64,000 nucleotides of DNA, from NCBI RefSeq assembly GCF_001426485.1, contig NZ_LMET01000003.1, forward strand, positions 159,212 through 223,211, in the 5' to 3' direction. This document shows positions 9,631 to 17,662 of the stretch, in pieces. The first letter of the stretch is position 1; each line of letters starts with the position of its first letter. This stretch comes from Aeromicrobium sp. Root472D3 (GTDB taxonomy: Bacteria > Actinomycetota > Actinomycetes > Propionibacteriales > Nocardioidaceae). Position numbers and translations under genes: made by a program. The notes beneath the pieces are model-generated. The model was not told the origin of the DNA. It searched no databases and saw only the letters and a list, made by a program, of their open reading frames with translations.

Positions 9631-10320
9631 GTGAGCGAGCTGATCGACACCACCGAGATGTACCTCCGCACGGTCTACGAGCTGGAGGAGGAGGGCATCG
9701 TGCCCTTGCGCGCCCGCATCGCCGAGCGCCTCCACCAGAGCGGCCCGACGGTCTCGCAGACCGTCGCGCGCATGGAGCGCGACGGACTGCTGGCGGTCGA
9801 GGGCGATCGCCACCTCGAGCTGTCCGAGAAGGGGCGTCAGCTGGCCACGCGGGTCATGCGCAAGCATCGCCTGGCCGAGCGGCTCCTGATCGACGTCATC
9901 GGTCTCGAGATCGAGTTCGTCCACGAGGAGGCGTGCCGCTGGGAGCACGTGATGTCCGAGCAGGTCGAGCGTCGCCTCGTCCAGATCCTCGAGCACCCCA
10001 CCGAGTCGCCGTACGGCAACCCGATCCCGGGTCTGGCCGAGCTCGGCGAGTCGGGCAGCGAGGCGCAGTTCCTCACGGGCGTCGTCGCGATGACCAAGGC
10101 CGTCGGCCGAGCCACCGAGCCGACGCGTCTGGTGGTGCGTCGCATCGCCGAGGAGCTCCAGAAGGACACCGAGGTCATGTCGGTTCTGCGGCGCGTCGGC
10201 GCGCTGCCGGGCAACGACGTGCTCGTGTCGGTCGGCCACGACGGGCTCGTCGTGGCCCGCCAGGGCGAGACGGCCGAGATCGACACCGAGGCCGCGGCCC
10301 ACATCTTCGTCACCGCCTGA
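9631..10320 (+). CDS. ideR: Iron-dependent DtxR-family repressor
   Basis: A metal-activated regulator of iron uptake and storage. The 229-residue length equals IdeR/DtxR. The N-terminal winged helix reads TTEMYLRTVYELEEEGIVPL and HQSGPTVSQTVARMERDGLL. The metal-binding/dimer region has RKHRLAERLLIDVIGLE, EEACRWEHVMS (primary metal-site residues) and HPTESPYGNPIPGL, and the C-terminus is SH3-like. GTG at 9631 directly follows GGGGGA. AACAAT 6 bases upstream also fits a leaderless -10. I did not find a canonical 19-bp iron box nearby. Confidence 0.95.
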   Translation: MSELIDTTEMYLRTVYELEEEGIVPLRARIAERLHQSGPTVSQTVARMERDGLLAVEGDRHLELSEKGRQLATRVMRKHRLAERLLIDVIGLEIEFVHEEACRWEHVMSEQVERRLVQILEHPTESPYGNPIPGLAELGESGSEAQFLTGVVAMTKAVGRATEPTRLVVRRIAEELQKDTEVMSVLRRVGALPGNDVLVSVGHDGLVVARQGETAEIDTEAAAHIFVTA

Positions 10321-10337
10321 CCCCACCCGACGGTGAG

Positions 10338-10421
10338 GAGGGGGTTGCTGCCCTCCGAGGAGGGGGTTGTGGCCCCTGTTCGGGGGCGACAAGCCCCTCG
10401 CCGAGGGGCGACAACCCTCTC
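10338..10421. repeat. 84-base composite inverted-repeat element, copy B
   Basis: Same architecture as the element at 1777-1859. Two direct units of the GAGGGGGTTGNNGCCC type (10338-10354 and 10360-10376) are followed by two inverted units, GGGGCGACAAGCCCCTC (10383-10399) and GGGGCGACAACCCTCTC (10405-10421). Both copies end with the same TCGTCAGCG border. It again fills the gap between convergent genes (ideR and the DUF1295 gene), where it can fold into stacked hairpins and probably terminate from both sides. Confidence 0.8.
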
Positions 10422-10422
10422 G

Positions 10423-11232
10423 TCAGCGTTTCGGGGGGAGGGGGATGAAGTAGCTGGTGCGGCGGGCGTAGTCGTCCCAGCCGGGCTTCTTGCGCTGGCT
10501 CTTCTCGTTGAGCTTGGCGCCCGTCACGTTGACCAGCGAGTAGCTCATGATCGCCGGACCGATCAGCGCGACGATGCCGGGCCACGAGCCGGCCGCGACG
10601 ATGCCGAGGCCCCACCAGACGGCGGCGTCGCCGAAGTAGTTGGGGTGGCGCGTCAGGCTCCACAGCCCCGTGTCCATGATCTTGCCCTTGTTGTCGGGAT
10701 CGCTCTTGTACTTCTTGAGCTGCGCGTCGCCGACGGTCTCGAAGAACAGGCCGACCGCCCACACCACGACGCCGACGACCGTCAGCGGGACCGACATGCG
10801 CTCGTTGTTGGGGCCCACCATGAGCGGAGCCGAGACGATGAACATCGCGACGCCCTGCGGCACGAACACGCGCGTGACGGCGGTCTGGGCGAACGAGCGC
10901 CCCGCCTTCTCGCCGTTCTCGAGCAGCTCGGCGTAGCGCGGGTCCTCGCCCTTGCCGTGGTTGCGCCCGCCGACGTGCCACGCCAGCCGCAGTCCCCAGA
11001 CCGCCACCATCGCGAGCACGATCCAGCGCTGCGCCCGGCCACCGTCGCCGCCCAGCGAGACGATCGCGGAGACCGCCGCCACGACCACGAAGCCCAGGCC
11101 CCACAGCGTGTCGACGATCGAGAGCAGGTGGTTCTTCAGCGCGTAGGCCAGGCCGAGACCCATGAACACCAGCAGTGCGCCGAGCCCCGCGAACAGCGTG
11201 ACGACGGTCTGCGACAGATCGTTCGCGATCAT
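10423..11232 (-). CDS. DUF1295 membrane protein (steroid 5-alpha-reductase-like)
   Basis: A 269-residue polytopic protein of the DUF1295 family, which resembles steroid reductases and isoprenylcysteine methyltransferases. Diagnostic segments are LRLAWHVGGRNHGKGEDPRY, the family block GLWSLTRHPNYFGDAAVWWG (HPNYFG), and YSLVNVTGAKLNE near the end. It overlaps the cyclopropane synthase stop by 4 bases (ATGA), so the two are translationally coupled. A role in the same fatty-acyl modification is inferred from that coupling, perhaps reduction of a methylene intermediate. The reaction has not been established from sequence. Confidence 0.85.
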   Translation of the reverse strand: MIANDLSQTVVTLFAGLGALLVFMGLGLAYALKNHLLSIVDTLWGLGFVVVAAVSAIVSLGGDGGRAQRWIVLAMVAVWGLRLAWHVGGRNHGKGEDPRYAELLENGEKAGRSFAQTAVTRVFVPQGVAMFIVSAPLMVGPNNERMSVPLTVVGVVVWAVGLFFETVGDAQLKKYKSDPDNKGKIMDTGLWSLTRHPNYFGDAAVWWGLGIVAAGSWPGIVALIGPAIMSYSLVNVTGAKLNEKSQRKKPGWDDYARRTSYFIPLPPKR

Positions 11233-12563
11233 GCGCCCTCACCGCCGACCGCGCGGCCGTGGAGCCAGGCCAGGGGAGAGGTCGGCATCGCGCTGACGCC
11301 CCGCGAGCTGGGCTTGACCGACAGGATCTGGTCGACGCCCATGCGGTTCTCCTCGAACGCCAGCGCGCCACCCACGAGGTAGAGGCGCCACACGCGGGCG
11401 TTCTCCTCGCCGATCAGCTTGACCGCGACGTCCCAGTTCTCCTCGAGCTTCGCGGCCCACCCGGCGACGGTCTGCGGGTAGTGCTCGCGCATCGCCTGGA
11501 CGTCGCGGATCTCGAGGCCCGAGGCCGCGATGAGTCCGATCGTCTTGGCCAGCGGCTTCATGTGCATGTCGGGCGCGATGTACGTCTCGATGAACGGCCC
11601 GCCGCCCGGGCTGTCGCCGGGGGCGTCGTTGCTGCGTGACATCTGCTGGATCAGGGCCCGGCCGCCGGGCTTGAGGTAGCGGTGGATCGAGTCGACGAAC
11701 ACGACGTACTCGGCGTCGCCGACGTGCTCGCCCATCTCGATCGAGGCGATCGCGTCGATCTGGCCGTCGCGGACGCCGGAGGCCTCGAGGTCGCGGAAGT
11801 GACGGAGGCTGACGTCGACCCGGTCGGCGAGGCCGCGCTCGGCCGCCTTGCCCATGACGTAGTCGCGCTGCTCGACCGACAGGGTCACTCCCGTGACGTG
11901 GACGCCGTAGTGCTCGGCGGCGAACAGCGTCAGCGATCCCCAGCCGGAGCCGATGTCGACCATCTTCATGCCGGGCTGCAGGCCCAGCTTCTGGCAGATG
12001 AGGTGCAGCTTCGCGGTCTGCGCCTCCTCGAGCGTCATCTCCGGCGTCACGTGGAAGCCGCTCGAGTACGCCATGTTGGGGTCGAGGATCAGCTCGTAGA
12101 AGTCGTTCGACAGGTCGTAGTGGTGCGAGATCGCCTCCTGGTCGCGCTCCTTGCTGTGCAGCTCGCCCGTCAGGTTCGACTCGGCGGCCGGCGCGGGCGG
12201 GCGGGGGCCGATCGCGCCGAGGCGCACCGCGAGCGCGACGGCCTTGGCGACCTGCTTGGGCCCGATCTTCGGGCGTCCGGCCGTCGCGTCGGCGGTCCGC
12301 GCGTCGCGCACGGCGTTCCACATGGCCCGCAGGCCGTCGCCGAGGTCGCCCTCGACGTCGAGGTCTCCCTGCACGTAGGCGCGGGCGACGCCCAGCTCGC
12401 CCGGCTTCCAGATGACGTGCCGCAGGGCGCGCTTGCTGCGGATCACGACGACCGGGGCGCCCGGGACGCCGGCTTCGCTGCCGTCCCACGCGCGCAGACG
12501 GATGGGGAGCTTCAGGCCGAGCGTCTCCTCGGCCAACGACAGGAGGGAGGATGCGATGTTCAC
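11229..12563 (-). CDS. Cyclopropane-fatty-acyl-phospholipid synthase family methyltransferase
   Basis: A SAM-dependent enzyme of 444 residues that methylates or cyclopropanates unsaturated acyl chains in membrane lipids. Family landmarks are EAISHHYDLSNDFYELILDP, MAYSSGFH, the SAM-binding VDIGSGWGSLTLFAAEHYG, VTGVTLSVEQRDYV, SIEMGEHVGDAEYVVFVDSI and FIETYIAPDMHM. An N-terminal SCP2-like region (residues about 25-120) precedes the methyltransferase domain. In actinobacteria related enzymes start 10-methyl branching of stearate (tuberculostearate). Here the partner is a DUF1295 protein rather than the usual flavoprotein, so the exact product is uncertain. Confidence 0.9.
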   Translation of the reverse strand: MNIASSLLSLAEETLGLKLPIRLRAWDGSEAGVPGAPVVVIRSKRALRHVIWKPGELGVARAYVQGDLDVEGDLGDGLRAMWNAVRDARTADATAGRPKIGPKQVAKAVALAVRLGAIGPRPPAPAAESNLTGELHSKERDQEAISHHYDLSNDFYELILDPNMAYSSGFHVTPEMTLEEAQTAKLHLICQKLGLQPGMKMVDIGSGWGSLTLFAAEHYGVHVTGVTLSVEQRDYVMGKAAERGLADRVDVSLRHFRDLEASGVRDGQIDAIASIEMGEHVGDAEYVVFVDSIHRYLKPGGRALIQQMSRSNDAPGDSPGGGPFIETYIAPDMHMKPLAKTIGLIAASGLEIRDVQAMREHYPQTVAGWAAKLEENWDVAVKLIGEENARVWRLYLVGGALAFEENRMGVDQILSVKPSSRGVSAMPTSPLAWLHGRAVGGEGA

Positions 12564-12631
12564 GGGCCCAAGTCAACCCTTCGCGTCGGGGTTGCGCCAT
12601 CCGAGTTCCTGTGATGCGGCAGACTGGCGGC

Positions 12632-13099
12632 ATGGACGTCGGGACCAGGCTCGTGGGCTGGTTCAGGCGCACGGGCAGCGAGGTCCTGGGCTGGGTCGTG
12701 GTGGTCGTCGGGGTGGTCCTGATGCCCCTGCCCGGGCCGGGCCTGGTCATCGTCGTGTCGGGCCTGGCGATCCTCTCGCGCAACTACGTGTGGGCGCAGC
12801 GCCTCATGGACCCGCTCGAGCGGCGCGCGACCGAGGCTGCGAAGTTCGGCGTCGAGACGTGGCCGCGGATCCTCGTCAGCTTCCTCGGCGGGCTGTGGCT
12901 CGCGGTGCTGGGCGTGATCTGGTGGATCGGCCCCGACATCCCACGGTTCACGGTGCTCGGGGTCGGGTTCGGGCCGGAGCTGCCGGCGCAGGGATGGGCG
13001 ACGGCGCTCGGGCTGTGGGCGTCGGCGCTGGCCGCGTGGGGCCTGCTGGCCTACAGCATCGTGCGGTGGCGCGAGCCGCGTCCGGCCGACCTGCCCTAG
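12632..13099 (+). CDS. PGPGW-type transmembrane protein
   Basis: A 155-residue membrane protein with the motif MPLPGPGLVIVVSGLAIL (P-G-P-G), the hallmark of the actinobacterial PGPGW/TIGR02611 family. It has four hydrophobic stretches: about residues 18-50 (two helices around the PGPG turn), 90-108 and 125-145. Function is unknown for the family. ATG at 12632 is preceded by CAGACT at 6 bases, a leaderless-type -10. It is divergent from the cyclopropane synthase with a 68-base gap. Confidence 0.82.
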   Translation: MDVGTRLVGWFRRTGSEVLGWVVVVVGVVLMPLPGPGLVIVVSGLAILSRNYVWAQRLMDPLERRATEAAKFGVETWPRILVSFLGGLWLAVLGVIWWIGPDIPRFTVLGVGFGPELPAQGWATALGLWASALAAWGLLAYSIVRWREPRPADLP

Positions 13100-13224
13100 C
13101 CCGCGGCGCCGGACGTCCGAGGAAGCGTCCCGGCGCGGGGGCACGTACTGTTCTCGGAGACGTGGGCCTCGGACGACGTGGGGCCCGGCCCGCCGCCCGA
13201 CGACCTCCGAGGACGATCTCCACC

Positions 13225-14475
13225 GTGGCACATCGACGCATCATCCTGACCCTGGCCACCGGCCTCGCCCTGACGCTGGGCTCCGCACCGGCCGTCGCGG
13301 CGTCGGACCCGTCCGCCGGGGAGGTCGCGAGCGTGCTGGAGTCGGCCCCGGCCGGCGAGCCGGTCACGGTCGTCACGACGACGCAGACCGCGACGGGCCC
13401 GCAGTTCACGACCGAGGTCGCCGACTCGCGCCAGGACGCCCGTGAGCTGATCTCCGACGCGCTCGACGAGCCCGGCGTCACGGTCGACGTCGCCCACCCC
13501 GTGTCGATCGCGTCGACGCTCGACACGTCCTCGGCGCAGGCGCCCGTCGCGTCGGCCGCGACCGCCGCGGCATCGAAGAAGCCCAAGCGGTCCAACGACA
13601 GCCTGCGCAAGCGTCAGTGGAGCCTCGACAAGCTCCGCGCCGAGCAGGTGTGGCGCAAGTCGAAGGGCCGCGGGGTCGTGGTCGCGGTCGTCGACACCGG
13701 CGTGCAGGCCGATCACCCCGATCTGAAGGGGCGCGTGCTGAAGGGCCGCGACTTCGTCGAGGACGACCGCAACGCCGCCGACCGCAACGGGCACGGCACC
13801 CACGTGGCCGGCGTCATCGCCGCCAAGGCCGGCAACAAGCGCGGCATCGCGGGCCTCGCGCCCCAGTCGCGCATCCTGCCCGTGCGGGTGCTGAACTCCG
13901 CCGGCGCCGGCAACACCGTCGATGCGTCGCGCGGCATCGTCTGGGCCGTCAACAAGGGCGCCGACGTCATCAACCTGTCGTTCGCGGGCAAGGACCTCGA
14001 CGTCCAGATGCAGAAGGCCGTCCGGTACGCCGTCCGCAAGGGCGTCGTCGTGGTCGCGGCGGCCGGCAACCAGGGCTGCTCCGGGCCGACGACCTACCCG
14101 GCCGCGCTGCCGGGCGTCATCGGCGTCGCGGCGACCAACCGCTACGACCGGGTCGCGCCGTTCTCGACGTGCGGCCCCGCGGTCGACGTCAGCGCCCCCG
14201 GCGTGTCGATCCGGTCGACCATGATCAAGCGTCCGTCGATGGGTCTGCCGTGCCGGTACGGCCAGAGCTACTGCCTGATGAGCGGCACGTCGATGGCGTC
14301 GCCGCACGTCGCGGCCGCCGCGGCCATCGTGATCGCCCGCACCCGCCACCGCCTGGGTGCCGCGGCGGTCGGCGACCTGCTGACGACCCGCGCCACCGAC
14401 ATCGGGGCCCCGGGCTACGACACGGCGAGCGGTCACGGCTTCCTCAACGTCCGGCGGAGCCTGCTCGGGCGCTGA
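13225..14475 (+). CDS. Secreted S8 (subtilisin-like) serine protease
   Basis: A 416-residue secreted protease. The signal peptide begins VAHRRIILTLATGLALTLGS and is cleaved near AVAASD. An I9-like propeptide follows (residues about 30-115), then the peptidase domain. The catalytic triad is visible as VVDTGVQADHP (Asp), NGHGTHVAGVIAAKAG (His) and LMSGTSMASPHVAAAAA (Ser), with the oxyanion Asn in AAAGNQGCSGP. Two cysteine pairs (CSGP/CGPA and CRYGQSYC) may form disulfides. There is no C-terminal membrane anchor, so it is not a mycosin. GTG at 13225 gives the full signal peptide. Confidence 0.93.
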   Translation: MAHRRIILTLATGLALTLGSAPAVAASDPSAGEVASVLESAPAGEPVTVVTTTQTATGPQFTTEVADSRQDARELISDALDEPGVTVDVAHPVSIASTLDTSSAQAPVASAATAAASKKPKRSNDSLRKRQWSLDKLRAEQVWRKSKGRGVVVAVVDTGVQADHPDLKGRVLKGRDFVEDDRNAADRNGHGTHVAGVIAAKAGNKRGIAGLAPQSRILPVRVLNSAGAGNTVDASRGIVWAVNKGADVINLSFAGKDLDVQMQKAVRYAVRKGVVVVAAAGNQGCSGPTTYPAALPGVIGVAATNRYDRVAPFSTCGPAVDVSAPGVSIRSTMIKRPSMGLPCRYGQSYCLMSGTSMASPHVAAAAAIVIARTRHRLGAAAVGDLLTTRATDIGAPGYDTASGHGFLNVRRSLLGR

Positions 14476-14530
14476 CGCACCCTGGTGGCCTCGCCTCGCG
14501 CGGCCGCTGCGCGTGGCGCACGATGGGTCC

Positions 14531-15898
14531 ATGCCTGCTGAACAGTCGTGTGACGTCGTCGTTGTCGGTCTCGGTCCCGGTGGGGAGGCTCTCGTCTCGC
14601 GGCTCGCCGCGGCGGGCCTCGACGTCGTGGCCGTCGAGAAGGAGCTGGTCGGCGGGGAGTGCCCCTACTGGGGCTGCATCCCCTCGAAGATGATCATCCG
14701 TGCCGCCGACGCCCTGGCCGAGGCGCGCCGCGTCGACGGGCTGGCCGGCACCGCGACCGTCACGCCCGACTTCGGTCCCGTCGCGCGTCGCATCCGCGAC
14801 GAGGCGACCGACGACTGGGACGACACCGTCGCGGCCGACCGCATCACGGACGCCGGCGCCCGCCTCGTCCGCGGGCACGGTCGCCTCGACGGCGACCGGC
14901 GCGTCGTGGTCGAGACCGCCGACGGCGAGGACGGACCGACGACCTTCGTGGCGTCCAAGGGCGTCGTGCTCAACACGGGGACGTCCGCGGGCGTCCCGCC
15001 CATCCCGGGCCTGGCCGACACGCCGTTCTGGACCAACCGCGGCATCCTCGAGACGGAGTCGGCGCCCGCGTCGATGATCGTCATCGGCGGCGGCCCGATC
15101 GGCCTCGAGCTGGCCCAGGCGTTCTCGCGCTTCGGCACCGAGGTGACGGTCCTCGAGGTCGGCCCCCGCATCCTGGCGGTCGAGGAGCCCGAGTCGTCCG
15201 AGCTGCTGGCGAAGGTCTTCGAGGCCGAGGGGATCGGCGTGCACGACGACGTCTCGATCGACGCGGTCGCCCACGACGGTGACGTGTTCCACGTGACGTG
15301 CGGCGACGTGACGTACGAGGCCGAGCGCCTGCTGGTGGCGGCGGGACGCAGGTCGCGGATCGAGGACGTCGGGCTCGACACCGTGGGTGTCGAGCCGGGC
15401 CACCACCTCGACGTCGACGACGACCTCCGCGTCACCGACGGGTTGTGGGCGATCGGCGACATCGTCGGCCGGGGCGCGTTCACGCACGTCTCGATGTACC
15501 AGTCCGAGCGCGTGGCGCGCGTGATCCTCGGCGAGCCCTCGCTCGGCGAGTACGACACGAGCATGCCGCGGGTGACCTTCACTGATCCCGAGGTCGGAGG
15601 GGTCGGGATGACCGAGCACCAGGCGCGCGAGCGGGGCATCACGGTCCGCACCAGCGTCACCGACCTGTCGGCGAGCAGCCGCGGATTCGTCCACGGGCCC
15701 GGCAACGAGGGCCTGATCAAGCTCGTCATCGACGACGACCGCGGCGTGATCGTCGGGGCCAACAGCGTCGGCGTCTCGGGCGGCGAGACCCTCGCGGGGC
15801 TCGCGTTCGCGGTGCGCGCCGAGATCCCCGTCGCGACCCTGACGAACACGATCTACGCGTACCCGACGTTCTGGCGGGCCATCGAGTCGGCGCTCTGA
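14531..15898 (+). CDS. FAD/NAD(P) pyridine-nucleotide disulfide oxidoreductase (class I-like), catalytic His/Glu lost
   Basis: A 455-residue flavoprotein with the FAD Rossmann loop VVVGLGPGGEALVSRLAAAG, the redox-active disulfide GGECPYWGCIPSK (C-x4-C), the NAD(P) loop IVIGGGPIGLELAQAFSRFG, the FAD motif LWAIGDIVGRGAFTH and a dimerisation domain. In lipoamide dehydrogenase, mycothione reductase and mercuric reductase the C-terminus carries HPT-x-SE. Here the position reads YAYPTFWRAIESAL, so the usual His base is absent. The substrate is therefore unlikely to be a standard small disulfide. ATG at 14531 has CACGAT 6 bases upstream. The gene is monocistronic. Confidence 0.88.
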   Translation: MPAEQSCDVVVVGLGPGGEALVSRLAAAGLDVVAVEKELVGGECPYWGCIPSKMIIRAADALAEARRVDGLAGTATVTPDFGPVARRIRDEATDDWDDTVAADRITDAGARLVRGHGRLDGDRRVVVETADGEDGPTTFVASKGVVLNTGTSAGVPPIPGLADTPFWTNRGILETESAPASMIVIGGGPIGLELAQAFSRFGTEVTVLEVGPRILAVEEPESSELLAKVFEAEGIGVHDDVSIDAVAHDGDVFHVTCGDVTYEAERLLVAAGRRSRIEDVGLDTVGVEPGHHLDVDDDLRVTDGLWAIGDIVGRGAFTHVSMYQSERVARVILGEPSLGEYDTSMPRVTFTDPEVGGVGMTEHQARERGITVRTSVTDLSASSRGFVHGPGNEGLIKLVIDDDRGVIVGANSVGVSGGETLAGLAFAVRAEIPVATLTNTIYAYPTFWRAIESAL

Positions 15899-15913
15899 TC
15901 CGGAGGGCGGCGC

Positions 15914-16909
15914 TCAGGCCCGGCCGAGCAGCTCCAGCACCTCGCGCTCGAGCGTGCGGCTCGTGGGGGCGCCGGGCTTGACGCGCCGGTGGTCGGGCGA
16001 GACCGTGACGCCGTGCTCGAACAGGTCGACGACGCGCGGGTCGACGTACGACGACCGGGCGACCGCCGGGGTGTTGCCGAGGTGCTCGGACACCTCGCGC
16101 ATCGCGGCGGCGACGGTGCGCTTGCGCTTCGTCGCGGTCGAGGCGTCGGCCCCGGCGAGCGCCAAAGCGGCGATCGTGGTGCCCCGCCACGTCCGGAAGT
16201 CCTTGGCCGAGTAGTCGCCCGCGAGCACGTCCTTGACGTACGCGTTGACGTCGCTCGCGTCGAGGTCCTTCCACGTGCGTCCGACCTTGTAGGCAAGCAG
16301 CTGGTCGCTGCCGCCGCGGCGCCGACGCAGCGTCTCGAGGACCGTCTGCACGCGCTCGTCGCGCACCGTGACCTGCACCTCCTGGCCCGACTTGGCGGCG
16401 TACGAGAACGCCAGTCCGTCGCCGGAGGGGTTCACGTGCTGCTTCTGCAGCGTCGTCAGGCCGAAGCTGCCGTTCTCCTCGACGTAGCGGACGGACCCGA
16501 TGCGGAACATGCCGAGGTCGAGCAGGCTGAACGTCGCGGCGGCCACCCGTCGCAGGTCGAGCGCGTCGCCCGAGAGGTCGCGTCGCGCCCGCGCCCGGTG
16601 CGTCAGCAGCGACTCGGCGAAGCCCTCCATGCGCTCGAACTTCTCCGAGTCGCGGCGCTCGCGCCACCCCGGGTGGTACAGGTACTGGCGGCGTCCGGCG
16701 TCATCGGTCCCGACGGCCTGCAGGTGGCCGTTGTCGACCGAGCAGATCCACACCTCGGTCCACGCCGGCGGGATGACCAGCAGCTTGCAGCGCTCGACCT
16801 GTGCGGGCTCGAGGGCGTTGCCGTCGTGGTCGAGGTAGCGGAAGCCCCGGCCGTGACGGATGCGGCTCCAGCCGGGCTGGCTGGCGGACGTGCGACGGAG
16901 GCGAACCAT
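15914..16909 (-). CDS. Bacterial type IB DNA topoisomerase
   Basis: Relaxes supercoils through a 3'-phosphotyrosine intermediate. The 331-residue length matches the bacterial/poxvirus-like TopIB group. It has an N-terminal domain (GWSRIRHGRGFRYLDHDGN, VIPPAWTEVWIC, GRRQYLYHPGWRERRD) and a catalytic domain with RIGSVRYVEENGSFGLTTL, AYKVGRTWKDLDASDVNAYV, KDFRTWRGT and the nucleophile segment RSSYVDPRVVDLF, whose Tyr is intact. It ends converging on the disulfide reductase, 15 bases away. Confidence 0.93.
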   Translation of the reverse strand: MVRLRRTSASQPGWSRIRHGRGFRYLDHDGNALEPAQVERCKLLVIPPAWTEVWICSVDNGHLQAVGTDDAGRRQYLYHPGWRERRDSEKFERMEGFAESLLTHRARARRDLSGDALDLRRVAAATFSLLDLGMFRIGSVRYVEENGSFGLTTLQKQHVNPSGDGLAFSYAAKSGQEVQVTVRDERVQTVLETLRRRRGGSDQLLAYKVGRTWKDLDASDVNAYVKDVLAGDYSAKDFRTWRGTTIAALALAGADASTATKRKRTVAAAMREVSEHLGNTPAVARSSYVDPRVVDLFEHGVTVSPDHRRVKPGAPTSRTLEREVLELLGRA

Positions 16910-16960
16910 GGTCCGTCCACGCTAGGGCCACCACGACGGGTCGGCACGTCGTGCAGGACG

Positions 16961-17662
16961 CTAGCGAGAACCGGCCGACTCGGCGACCCCGCGACGGTGC
17001 CACGTCCAGTCGGTCGGCAGCGCGATCCCGTCGAGACCGATGCCCTGGAAGATCAGGCGGTACGCGTCGGGGCTCTCCTGGCGCTGCTGCTCCATGGCGC
17101 GGTGGATGTGGCCCCACAGGGGCGTGCTCTCGGGCGAGCCGAGGTACTCGGCGGTGAAGGTGCCCGGCAGGGTCTGGGTCTGCATGCTGAGGCTCGACAG
17201 CAGCCGTCGCGCGTGGGCGTCCATGATCATCACGATGAAGTCGACGTCGTTGGCGTACGACGCCGTGATGATGCCGTGGTAGAGCGCCGCGGCGCACAGC
17301 CCGCCGCGTCCCTCGCCGCGGCGCACCGCGATCGTGGCGATGTCCCACGTGCGGTCGATGTCGACGCCGGCCGATCGCGCCGACCGCTCGCCGTCGACCT
17401 CCCAGGGCGCGCGGCCGATGTCGTTGAGCGTCTTGAGGCCCGCGGGTCCGGGCGCGATGAACCGGGCGGTCGCGACGGCGTGGCCGTCACCCTCGAGCAC
17501 CGTCATGAAGCCGGTGGAGTCGTCGTACGGCCCGTACTCGTCGGCGAACTGCTCGGCGGTGTTGCCGTACGTCTCGAGGAAGACGTCCGCCTCGCAGGCG
17601 CGGGCGGCGTCGAGCTCGTCGCCCGTCGGGTCGAACACGAAACGCAGGGGTGCGGCGGTCAT
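16961..17662 (-). CDS. LuxI/GNAT-like N-acyltransferase of unknown substrate
   Basis: A 233-residue protein with no certain family. The N-terminal half (ETYGNTAEQFADEYGPYDDS, FMTVLEGDGHAVATARFIAP) resembles the E-x-x-D-x-YD plus R-F/L-I layout of autoinducer synthases and N-acyl amino acid synthases. The middle has RTWDIATIAVRRGEGRGGLC, and a beta strand-rich segment, DFIVMIMDAHARRLLSSL, as in GNAT folds. It overlaps the GGDEF-EAL stop by 4 bases (ATGA), so it is translationally coupled to a c-di-GMP enzyme. The acyltransferase role is inferred from the fold-like pattern only. Confidence 0.6.
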   Translation of the reverse strand: MTAAPLRFVFDPTGDELDAARACEADVFLETYGNTAEQFADEYGPYDDSTGFMTVLEGDGHAVATARFIAPGPAGLKTLNDIGRAPWEVDGERSARSAGVDIDRTWDIATIAVRRGEGRGGLCAAALYHGIITASYANDVDFIVMIMDAHARRLLSSLSMQTQTLPGTFTAEYLGSPESTPLWGHIHRAMEQQRQESPDAYRLIFQGIGLDGIALPTDWTWHRRGVAESAGSR

